DNA of 64,000 nt from Oreohelix idahoensis (Eukaryota > Mollusca > Gastropoda > Stylommatophora > Oreohelicidae), in NCBI GenBank assembly GCA_024509875.1, contig JAMPIV010022933.1:62001-126000 (forward strand). The letters are read 5' to 3'. The notes under the pieces were generated by a model. It made no database searches, was not told where the DNA came from, and saw nothing but the letters and a program-made list of their open reading frames with translations. The position numbers and the translations under genes were made by a program. Below, one piece after another: positions 43,640 to 55,765 of this stretch; within the stretch, counting starts at the first letter, position 1, and every line of letters begins with the position of its first letter.

Positions 43640-44486
43640 TAAGGAGGCCAATCAATGCCAGGTTTTAAAGCTTTTAAAGACAGTACCTTAGATATGCAGA
43701 TGATACCGTGTTGTTAGCTGAAAGCGAACAGGAGTTACAAGAACTAGTGAAGCAAGTGAACAGTATAAGTCATGAATATGGACTCGACATTAATATTGAG
43801 AAAACAAAAACTATGATAATTAGCAAAACAGACGATAAACCCACATTAAAGATAAGCGTAAATGGGAAAATCCTGGAACAAGTCAAGAGCTACGTATATC
43901 TTGGTCATATAATAACAGAAGATGGCAGATGTAATACAGAAATCAAGAAGAGAATAGGAATGGTCAAAGCTACATTCAACAACATGAAACATATGCTGAC
44001 ATCTAAACAGTTATCTCACAAATTAAAACTGAGAATCATAAAGTGTTATATATATTCTGCATTTCTGTATGGTGCAGAAACATGGACGATGAATAAGCAT
44101 TTGGAAGAAAGAATTGAGGCTCTTGAAATGTGGATATATAGAAGAATGGGGCGTATCTCATGGAAAGAGATAAAAACAAATAAGGAGGTCCTAGAAAATC
44201 TAGGTATGAAAAGAGAACTAATGAGGGAGGTCAAAGTTCGGCAGCTAAAATACTTTGGCCACATAAAAAGGCATAACACCTTGCAGAAGACCATAACAGA
44301 AGGGAGAGTTGAAGGCAAACGTGCAAGGGGAAGACAGCGCTATAAGTGGGAAGATAACATCAAGAGATGGACAGGAAAGAGTCTATCAGAGTGCACCACC
44401 AAGACAAGAGACAGAAGACGTTGGAGATCCATTACAGCCAAATTTCGTTGTGGAGATGGCAACTGATGATGATGATGATGACATTA
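43640..44486 (+). pseudogene. LINE reverse transcriptase 3' part with (GAT)n tail
   Basis: Starts within the palm domain: LRYADDTVLLAESEQELQEL (YADD near 43690), then MIISKTDDKP, YVYLGHIITEDGRCNTEIKKR, AFLYGAETWTM, RMGRISWKEIKTN, LKYFGHIKRH and GKRARGRQRYKWEDN. The frame is open to a stop just before a (GAT)n run at about 44465, a typical 3' tail of RTE-like LINEs. It is 5'-truncated and so inactive. A different family from the LINE at 20030 and from the fragment at 36355. Confidence 0.88.
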
Positions 44487-44656
44487 GCTGAAATACAGTA
44501 CTGTATGTGTACAGTATCTTGGCTATCTAGTCAATACAGGCACACTACAGTATCTCATATAACTTTGCTTAGTATAAAGTATGGTGTTCCCACAAGGTCC
44601 AAATCGCATATCGTCCTATTTCACAGAACGCATCCTGGACGTTAAGCGGCACATGA

Positions 44657-44850
<194 letters not shown>

Positions 44851-44893
44851 ATTAAATTATATTTTGCTGAACTACTTTCAGCTGGTTTAATAC

Positions 44894-46292
44894 TGTTACC
44901 AACAGATTACTGGTATATATATATACAATGTATATATTTATTATTATATTTATCTGTCGGAGGGAAGGTATTTGTTTTTAGAATCAGGATGCTTTCCTGT
45001 TCAAAGATATATCACTCATGATTGATTGATACTGTTGTTATATGGATTATCTCCCCTGGAGATCGAATTTGGCGTATGAATCTGGATTTTGTTAGTCTGT
45101 GCCTTGTTGGGCCAGAAAACAGATTGTTCTTGTTTAGGTTTATGCAAGAATGTTTATGGTCCGAGTCTATGTTTACTCTGTGTCTATTTCAGACGATTCG
45201 GTCTTATATCGTGATATCTTGGTATGTCTATGTGGAACTATTTTTCCTTGTACTGTACTTTGGGGTCAGGTGCTTTCGGCGCATGAAGATACGTTAGGGA
45301 GTTCTTCGGTGTTGAAGGAGCCTGGCGGGATGTCATGTCTGAGACCTGTCAAAAGTTTGTGATCTCTTCGATTTATTATGGGAACGAAGATAGTTTCTTC
45401 TAGGATTGTTAAATCCATGAGTTCCCCAGTGTTGATTCAGTAACGCCAGGAGAGTGTTTGTGTTTGCTAGTATATTTTGTATGGCAAGGTAAAGAACTGT
45501 TCACTGAACTCTTTCATTCCTAGGCTCAGATGGGCAGACGTCGATATGAATTTACCTATGTATATATGTCGGGACGACATGTTTATCTAGCAGCACTGTA
45601 TATGTTTATATGCAGCAATTGTGAGGACAGAATATGCTGATTCTTGTAGAATCATTTATTGTTGATGAACAAAGCTTCGATTGAAGATTTGCTATACATC
45701 CGTATAGTGAGCGATGCTCAACAGGGAACCAGAAGCCATTTTGGAATCCTATGTATTTTGGAATCCTATTTATTGTCGATCATCAATCAGAGAACGGGAA
45801 TGCCCCCTATTATCAGGTGATGATTAAGAGATCACAGGTATAAAGAAAACCCACCTCCGAAAACGGCGAGTATCTGCCTGAATGGCGAGGGACACTTGTC
45901 TCTGTACAAGAAAATAGGATACTCACGTAAAAATCAATGTCAGGTTAGACATTAAAAATAACCTGAGATTTCGCCTCAAGTATTAGCGGGCGTACGAAAA
46001 AAAAAAATAAAAAATAAAGAAAACCCAATACTAGTGGGTTAACATTATCTTCACATAGATTTGCTGTACTTTCATCCATTTGCGTTTGTCATCATTGATG
46101 TCTACACTCACCCATTACATCAGAATACGCACTTAACAGTACACCTTGTCAGGGCCCCAACAGTAGGTAACCTGACCCATTTACAGAACATTGTGACTGG
46201 ACGAGCTATTCACACAAAAAACCAGTCCATACTAATCTGGTGCGAGAAACAAAGCTTTATCAGTGTGATGTCCAGTATAATAGACCTTATCA
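44894..46292 (+). repeat. 5' LTR of element 2
   Basis: Aligns with 52926-54623 but lacks the block present at 54048-54400 and carries an extra 161-bp retroposon at 45854-46014. A second CTTTATCA at 46335-46342, just before a TGGTAGGCCAG site, leaves the exact LTR-leader boundary open. Confidence 0.88.
45854..46014 (+). mobile_element. Small poly(A)-tailed retroposon inside the 5' LTR
   Basis: 161 bp ending in an A-rich tail, bounded by an exact 13-bp duplication, 'taaagaaaaccca' (45841-45853 and 46015-46027). The 3' LTR has one copy of the target and no insert (about 53991-54003), so it arrived after the LTR element. Non-coding; could be a SINE or a 5'-truncated LINE. Its poly(A) tail differs from the GAA/GAT tails of the other retroposons. 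Confidence 0.9.
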
Positions 46293-47748
46293 ATGTGATG
46301 GCACTTTAACAACCCTACTACCAATCTTAATAAGCTTTATCAATGTGGTAGGCCAGTTTCCTGGGTCAATCTGCACAGTGGACATTTTGAGAAGTCAGCT
46401 ACTGAGACCAGACCGTTTCCTGTGGCCTGATACGACACACCAGTAGTACAACGCTACAGTTGAAGTCAGCATGACCTGTCCTGTCAGCGTATACGGTATT
46501 TAGGTCAGCGCTCGTTAACAGACGGTGTTTACATAGAACAGACAGCGATACACAGCAGATTTGTTTACAAGAATTAACTGTGTTAGCAAGAAGTGCTATG
46601 GAACTGAGAGGTCTTACACGTCAACGGTGGATCTTCTTGTGTTCTGCTACATATTGTTGAACTGTGTAATAGTTAAAACAGAAATATAATTTATTAAAGT
46701 GGCAGTTTATTTTGAGTAGAAACTGTACCATAATTCTGTAGAACTAAGCCTTAGTTGCAACACATTACATTGCATTTATATGACATATATATATTTATGT
46801 TTACATGTTTGCATATTATTTGTGTGTCTATGTCGTGGGAGGTTGGTGAGGTGACTATTATAGGAGATACCAAGTCATATAGGTCCTATATTAGTGTTCT
46901 GTAGGGAGCAATTTTCTTAATTGAAAATTTGCACGCAACATCTGTTGCTATTTTTGCTAGCTGTGATGATTTGTCCCATCGTTGTTTTCGTAATATTTTT
47001 TCTGTTCTTCAGTTTTGTTTTGATTTGTTTGTATTTGTAGGTCTAACCTTTCCTTTCATTTAATTCTATACACACTCTATATTTATACACTGTGACGTCA
47101 TTTCTGTTGTTTATTTCATCGCGGTTATCATCACAGTCGGCGTCTGTGGCCTAATGGATATGAACGCAGTTTCATAATCCAGATATACTAGGTTCGAAAC
47201 CTGCTGCAGTCGGTTTGGTAGCAGATCGCTTTGTGTGGATTTTTAACAATGGTATAAGCGCCGTACCGTTCAGAAAGCAATGGCAAACTACTGAATGAAA
47301 AAATTGCCTAGAAAAATCAAAAACAGCAAATAAAAGCTGGGGTTGATTGCCACGTCCTGTAAAGGATAAGCAACTAACTTATCATCACAGGTTCTGTGAT
47401 TATTTTCTTCAGTTTTCTATTTAATTTAGTTGATTTCTGCGAATGTTTTCATGTTGTCTTTTATAATTGTTTTGTTGTGTTCTTGATCGACATACACTAT
47501 ATGAAACATATTTGATCATACACTACTAGCTGTATAGTGAACTTATGAGTAATAATCAACTGATGATTAATGGCTGTTATTAAAGGTACACAGTTGATTA
47601 TACAAGACCTTATTTAAAAGCTTGTTTCCCACAGAAATTGTGATAAAACGAGCTGATTATTCAAGCTATTAAGAGCTTGTTTCCATTTATTTGGAGATAG
47701 ATTTCATTATTGCTATTTCAGGTATCTAGTCACATATTAGTATACATT
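46293..47748 (+). other. Leader of element 2
   Basis: Non-coding leader with a primer-site candidate (TGGTAGGCCAG at about 46346) and a SINE insertion at 47137-47378. Three spaced copies of a CTTATCA(G/A)TGTG motif lie at about 46255-46350. Confidence 0.65.
47137..47378 (+). mobile_element. tRNA-derived SINE (242 bp)
   Basis: The A box TGGCCTAATGG (47147-47157) and B box GGTTCGAAACC (47191-47201) form an internal pol III promoter within a tRNA-like head, followed by an unrelated body. The exact 12-bp duplication 'ttatcatcacag' flanks it (47125-47136 and 47379-47390). Element 1 has no insert at the matching leader position. Not the same SINE as the one at 2631. Confidence 0.93.
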
Positions 47749-49560
47749 ATGTCGACTTTAGATTACTTTATTGAGCAAGGGAAATCCCTAGGCAAGACTG
47801 GAGATAAGTTGGAGGAGTATGCTACCAGTCAATATGAAAAGGCACAAAAATTGGAAATTGAAAAACTGAAAGCTGAAGAGAGAAAACAAAAAAGTGAGGA
47901 TAGAAAATTGGAAATAGAATTTGAACAAAAGAAATTGCAGATGCAGGTTGAGGAAAAGAGATTCCAAATGGAAATGGAAAAACAAAACAGAGAAGCTGAA
48001 CAAAAAAGATTAGAAAGAGAAGCTGAGGCTGAACAAAAGAGATTAGACAGAGAAGCTGAACAAAAAAGATTAGAAAGAGAAGCTGAGGCTGAACAAAAGA
48101 GATTAGACAGAGAAGCTGAGGAGAAAAAAGCAATGAGAGAACATGAACATCAAAAAGTACTTTTAGCATTTGAGTTAGAAAAATTGAAATTGACAAATAT
48201 GAGTAATGTTAATCAGTCAAATGATAACAGTGGTAAACCCTTTACTTATAAGGTCAAGGTACCAGCGTTCAATCCTTCCAGTGACGATATAACATTCTGG
48301 CTGGATAGATTTGAACGCTCTTTTCGAGCTCATAATGTGGATAAATCACAATATGCAAACCAGTTATCAGAAAATTTGAAAGGTGATTTTCTGACTAGTT
48401 TAAGTTTGGTTGAAGAGGCTGACAAGGATAATTATGATGTTATTAGAGCAGCCTTATTGAAAAAATATCAAATAACAGAGGAAGGTTACCGTATTTTGTT
48501 TAAGAAAATGGTACCTGAATCAGGGGTAGAATTCTCAGAATTCATTGCTAGGACACGTCTTACATTTAATCGTTGGATTGAATTGTCCAAAACAGAAAAG
48601 ACATATGAAGCCCTTATGGACTTGTTGCTCAGGGACAAGATTATGTCAGGTGTTAATAAACCATTCCTTGAATTCCTACATGAGCGTAAACCCAAGACAC
48701 TAAAAGAAATGGAAGAATATTGTACCCAATACGTCACGGCACATCCGGACGTAGCTTTTAGCAATGCTAAGGTTAAAGAAAGTATGCCAGTTGCATCAGC
48801 AACACCATACAACCCTAATTATTCACACAAATTTCAGGGACCACAAAACAGGTTTGATAAAAAAGGTAACCATAATAGTTATCAAAACCAAGGTAACCAA
48901 TCATTTCAGGGTTCTTCTTCGAAGAACTGGAGACGAGCCGACAGCCCTCGATTCAGAGGTGGTCATAATTATAGAAATTTCCGCAGAGGAAGTCATTATA
49001 GGAACTATCCAAGTTATCCATCATGGAGACAACAAGACCATAATTATAGAGATACTCATTATAATGAATATGATAATGGTAACCATGAGAATTATGACTC
49101 AAACCCAAATAGGGGTTACAATAGAGGAAATAATAATGATTACGCAGGCAATAATAATCGAGGTAGATCACAATACAAAAAACATAAATCTCATTATCAG
49201 GCAAACTCTGCACAGCAAGAGTCACATGAAGCCTATAAACAGACCAAAGATAATAATGATGCTAATAATATGGCATGTTCCGCTTTTGATTTTGGGAGAG
49301 CATCTCAGTGCCCCCAATGCAAAACATTATTTGAACCAACTACGGTGTCCACTTTAAGTTGTGGCCATCCTCTTCCCGCTCTTCCTGCGTCAGTCGCGCA
49401 TGATGGAAGAGGTTCTCTTGTCTTACATAGAGGTTTAGTAAATGACAATCCAGTCTCAGTTCTTTTTGATTCTGGATGCACCACAATTGGTGTTAGGCAG
49501 TCGCTTGTAGATCCTTCTCGTTTTGGGAAAAACAAAATATGCAAACTGCTAATGCTGTAG
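47749..49560 (+). pseudogene. gag: gag of element 2 fused to a truncated protease
   Basis: Starts MSTLDYFIEQG at 47749 and stays open for about 604 codons. Residues about 25-150 are a Glu/Lys/Gln/Arg-rich coiled coil with repeated EQKRLEREAEA units. A capsid-like region follows (ITFWLDRFERSFRAHNVDKS ... LLRDKIMSGVNKPFLEF), then an Arg/Asn/Tyr/Gly-rich low-complexity stretch. The CPQC...SCGH motif and LFDSGC of the protease come last. After DPSR an internal deletion of about 64 codons relative to element 1 removes the rest of the protease and shifts frame, giving an early stop. Gag and protease share one frame. Confidence 0.92.
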
Positions 49561-52459
49561 TCACTAGAGCTCAAGCTCTTAATATGCCTCAAACTTCATC
49601 TACTGAAGATAATGAAGTGCATAACCAGGATGATCCCTTGGTAATTTCTCGTGACTCGTTTATAAAACAGCAAGAAGAGGATCCGACTCTAAAGAAATTC
49701 TTCACGCTTGCAACAAAAGGTGATCCGAATAAAGATACAAAGCGTAAATCTTGGATTACAATGAAGAATGGCGTACTTGTACGTATGGTGCAAGACTCCG
49801 CTAAGTCAAGTCATTCTCAGATTCTTGTGCCCAAGAATTTGAGAGTTAAAATTTTGCAACACGCACACGACTCTCAGTGTGCTGGACATATGGGTTTTTC
49901 CCGTACAAAGTCAAGAGTTCTTGCGGCTTTCTTTTGGCCTTTTGTGAACAAAGACATACGGATTTATTGTCAATCTTGTATAGTATGTCAAGAAGTCAAA
50001 TCCAAAGGTCCACGCCATGCTCACCTATTCAGGTTGCAGACATTCCTATTCGACCATTTCAGAAAATGGCGATAGACATCATTGGTCCATTTAAGATCAA
50101 ATCTGCTAGAGGACATCAGTTTATCTTAACGTGTGTGGACATGTGCACACGTTGGCCAGAGGCTATTCCTCTGAAGAGCATTACTACTGCTGACATTGCA
50201 GATGCTCTTTGGCTTATATTTTCTCGTCTGGGATTCCCCGGAGAAATATTATCAGACCATGGTACCCAACTAATATCGGATACCATGTCTCAAGTGATGT
50301 CGACTCTGCAGATAGAGAGATCTTTGAGTAGTATCTATCATCCTATGTCCAATGGGATGGTCGAACGGCTAAATAGAACACTCAAAAACTTGCTAGGGAA
50401 GATAACTGAGGATCATCCTCAAGATTGGGACAGGGTTTTACCCGCGGCCCTCTTCGCTTACAGAGAGGTCCCCAATGAACATACAGGATTTTCTCCCTTT
50501 GAACTTGTCTTTGGCGCGCGACCGCGCGGCCCTATGTCTTTGCTTCATGATCTCATAACCGCTGATAATATTACCGATGACACGAAATCTTCTTACGAAT
50601 ATGTCATCGCGCTGAGACAAAAGATTATCGAAGCATGCAAATTGGCAACTTCTTCTTCTGAATTTGCTAAGCAGAAAGCAAGACAATTTGCCAATAAGAA
50701 AAGAACCTTACGACAACTTTGTCCTGGTGACAAAGCATTTGTTTTACTACCTTGTAGGGAAAACAGACTTCTTATTTCTTGGAAAGGTCCGTACGATATA
50801 ATCTCGAAAATTTCCGATGTTGACTACATTGTCGATATTGATGGAAAGCATAAAACCTTCCACATCAATATGCTTACGGAATTCCATGAACGTCCGGATT
50901 ATTTACAGCCTATTTTCCAGGCAACGGACGATTCACCAGTCCAACATGGTCATTACTCATCACTGTCCGTAATACAGGATGAGGAAACAAGTTTTTCGGA
51001 TGTTAATCTTCCGCTTCCGATGATTCCACTTCATTCGAGTGAATCATGGAAAAATGTTACTGTCTCTCCTGATTTATCTCTAGGAGAACAGCGACAAGTT
51101 TCGGCTATGTTACAAACATTTCAGGATGTCCTTACTGACATCCCTGGACAAACTCATGTTATTGAACATGACATTATTCTAACTGACCATAATCCTATTA
51201 GGGTCAGACCTTATCCTATCCCTATACATTTTCAAGCACAGGTTGAGAAGGAGTTGGATGAGATGATAGATTTAAAAATAATTGAACCATCCACTTCTGC
51301 ATATTCTTCGCCGATGGTTATTGTTCGGAAAAAAGACAATAACATACGTCTTTGCGTTGACTATCGCAAATTGAATCAAGTTACGAAGTTCGATGCTGAA
51401 CCTATGCCTTTACTAGAAGAGCTACTTACTAGGCTTTCTAAATCTCATTTTTTCACTAAACTAGATTTGTCTAAAGGATATTGGCAAGTTCCTTTATCTG
51501 AACGCGCCAAACCAATTACGGCTTTTTCTACACCTAGAGGCCTTTTTCAATGGAATTTCATGCCTTTCGGCCTTATGAACGCACCAGCTACATTCGTACG
51601 CATGATGCGTCGAATTCTATCTTATCGGTCAGATGTCATCGCGTATCTAGACGACATCTGTCTTTTCAGCGATACTTGGGAAGATCACTATTCGGGGTTA
51701 GTTGAATTACTGTCTACTCTACGCGAGTATAACCTGACAGCGAAACCCTCTAAAGCCTGCATTGGTTTTAGCGAAATTTCTTTCCTAGGCCATCGAGTGG
51801 GTCATGGTTTCCTAAAGACAGAGGACCATAATATCACTAAGATACTTAACATCTCTATTCCTAAGACTAAAAAGCAAGTGCGAAGTCTCTTAGGTCTTAT
51901 TCAATTTTATGGAAGATTCATTCCGAATCTATCCTCTATCATGGCACCTCTTTCTACACTACTAAAAAAAGGGTCGCCTAATATGGTCCACTGGTCACAA
52001 GAATGCCAATCCTCTTTGGATAAGATCAAAACTTTGTTTTCATCACCACCTATTTTAGTGTTACCTACTACAGATAAGACATTTGTTCTTCGTAGTGACG
52101 CTTCATCCACTGGGATTGGAGCGGCACTAATGCAAGAGTACTCTGGAACTCTGCATCCTGTAATGTATATCTCCAGAAAACTTAATGCTGCAGAAAGAAA
52201 TTATTCGGTTTTAGACCGTGAACTATTGGCTATGGTTTGGTCAATACTCAAACTACAAAGATTCCTTCTAGGCGCACATTTCATAGTAGAAACCGATCAG
52301 AAAGCTCTTACGGCTATACAGAGTAAAAATTTGAAGAGCTCGAGGTCTACTCGATATGCAATTGCTCTTCAACCTTTTCATTTTTCGGTACGAGCTATCC
52401 GTGGATCAGATAATGTGATGGCAGACATTTTGTCTAGATGCCCACATGATTCCACCTAA
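49561..52459 (+). pseudogene. pol: pol of element 2: integrase-RT-RNase H
   Basis: Two frames. To about 50020: the integrase zinc region (HDSQCAGH ... CQSCIVC). After a one-base loss near 50018: the integrase core with AIDIIGPF, SDHGTQ and MVERLN (DDE, last two 35 apart), a WKGPY module, then reverse transcriptase with KLDLSKGYW, the intact glutamine where element 1 has a stop, catalytic YLDD (51644-51655), and RNase H with SDASSTGIGAA to the terminal ADILSRCP. Order is integrase before reverse transcriptase. The RT and RNase H parts look intact; only protease and the integrase junction are broken. Confidence 0.93.
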
Positions 52460-52925
52460 CTGTTGGGTCTTGGACTTCTTAATACATCCAACTCTACAAC
52501 AGTTTTTCTTTTCTATATCAAGATAAATACACATTGTAATTTGTAATATAGTGATTGCATCACTACTATGACTACGTTCATTGATATAGATATTCACCGA
52601 TACTCGTTGATGATTTTTCTTTTTTGTCAATCATGTACTTATAATGCTTAAATGTGAAATTGTTATATGCATTGTGTCATTGCCAGCATTGTAGTATACG
52701 TTGGTGGCACCTCCCTGGAAACATTTATGCTTAAGAGAAATGCTTTCTCTGAGATGTTGAGATGTATTCTCACAAGTCGATCTATGCTTCGACTTTACCT
52801 TAATTTGAAATTATAAATTGCTCTTATTAGTCATCTGCGCATTATTCGTGCGTGGTGAGCCTATTGTATGTTGCTCTCGGATGAAAAAAAAAATTTCATT
52901 TTTTTTCCCGGGGGTTGCGGTAGTC
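52460..52925 (+). other. 3' non-coding region and purine tract of element 2
   Basis: Untranslated stretch between RNase H and the 3' LTR. It ends with a T run and cccgggggttgcggtagtc (52907-52925), the counterpart of the tract at 10858-10876. Confidence 0.6.
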
Positions 52926-54623
<1,698 letters not shown>

Positions 54624-54719
54624 AATACGAGTAAAAACATACATTTCTCACAGAAGGGGGTGGGGAATACTTAATTTACAACAAACTTAGATGACTCAGT
54701 TGTTGTGCTTGCCATTCTA

Positions 54720-54885
54720 AAAATCCATGTGAAGCACCCTGAGATAGGAGCACTATTCTCCTATGTATATCTCTACAAAGAGTACCCTTAAGGGAAAGTT
54801 GCTACATTTGTAAAAAAACGCATTCCTTTTACTCTAATTTTAGCCATTATTGGACCACTTATGCAGAGCAGGGGAGACAACCCGC
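54720..54885 (-). repeat. Dispersed repeat family A, copy 4
   Basis: Diverged reverse-complement copy ('ttagccattattggaccact', 'tgcagagcaggggagacaa'). Immediately followed by a LINE scrap. Confidence 0.55.
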
Positions 54886-55420
54886 GACACGGTATCTTCT
54901 GAGGATGTGGCCAAGCCAATTCCAGCGTCTACCCGATATGAAGGTTTGCGTGTTTTCTTGGTGGCTCCGAGTTAGCAGTTCACTATTTGCACACTCACAT
55001 AAACACATCCAAGAAAAAAAAACAGACAGTCTTAATAAACATAGACAACAGGTGGGACTAAACATTAATCTCAAGAAGACAGAAGTTATGACACTCAATG
55101 TAAGAAATCCTGAACCTATAAAAATAAGGGACCATGAGCTAGCAAATACAAATACATTTACATACTTAGGTAGCATACATGGCGGAACAAGCAAAGACAT
55201 GAGTAACCAAATGAATAAAGCCAGAATAGACTTAGCCAATCTTAACAACATCTGGAAATCTTCCCAGTACAGTTCAGGCACTAAATTAAAAACATATGAA
55301 AGCTGCGTAGTTTCTGTACTTATGTGCGGTGCATAATGCTGGAAAGTAACAGAAAAGGAAATTTGCAAATTGTCCTATTTCCACACAACCTGCTATTTTC
55401 GTGGACCCTGCTTTAAATCG
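54886..55420. pseudogene. LINE scrap with internal inversion (20030 family)
   Basis: The left part (about 54890-54985) reads on the minus strand as ELLTRSHQENTQTFISGRRW and GHILRR. The right part (about 54985-55400) reads on the plus strand as HSHKHIQEK, VGLNINLKKTEVMTLNVRNP, TFTYLGSIHGG, NNIWKSSQYSS, MCGA (stop) CWKVTEKE. In the intact LINE these two segments are adjacent and collinear, so one has been flipped, as in twin-primed insertion. Both parts are decayed relatives of the 20030-23350 LINE. Confidence 0.8.
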
Positions 55421-55765
55421 AAGTCAGCTTCGTCAGAGTAGGAATGTTCAGTCACCGAAGTTGATTAAATTATATATGATGCCTACCTTGCCCCAAGAAA
55501 GATGTCTATCTTGTGCTATCTATCAACCTAGTAAGACGCTGACTGCCGTTGACGTGTTCATTGCATAATAACAAAATGCGATGGACCTACTCTAGGATCG
55601 GGATCTTAAGTCTTTGTCCCGGGCGGCTAATTACATTGTCCCGGGCGGCTAATTACATTGTTCAGACCAGCAATGGACTATACTCTGACTTACATTTGAG
55701 ACTGCACTAAAAAAAAAAATGAATGGAAGACGATCCAGGACAAAAGCACACTACTATGTTGAACA
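55421..55765. other. Intergenic
   Basis: No gene. Contains a 21-bp direct repeat of 'cccgggcggctaattacatt' at about 55617-55660. Confidence 0.5.

Noticed and set aside
45022..45297. Hydrophobic open frame repeated at 53168-53443
   Set aside because: Part of the element 2 LTR; identical because the LTRs are copies, no domain recognised.
47147..47201. tRNA gene on the plus strand
   Set aside because: Same reasoning; a flanking 12-bp target duplication shows a retroposed SINE.
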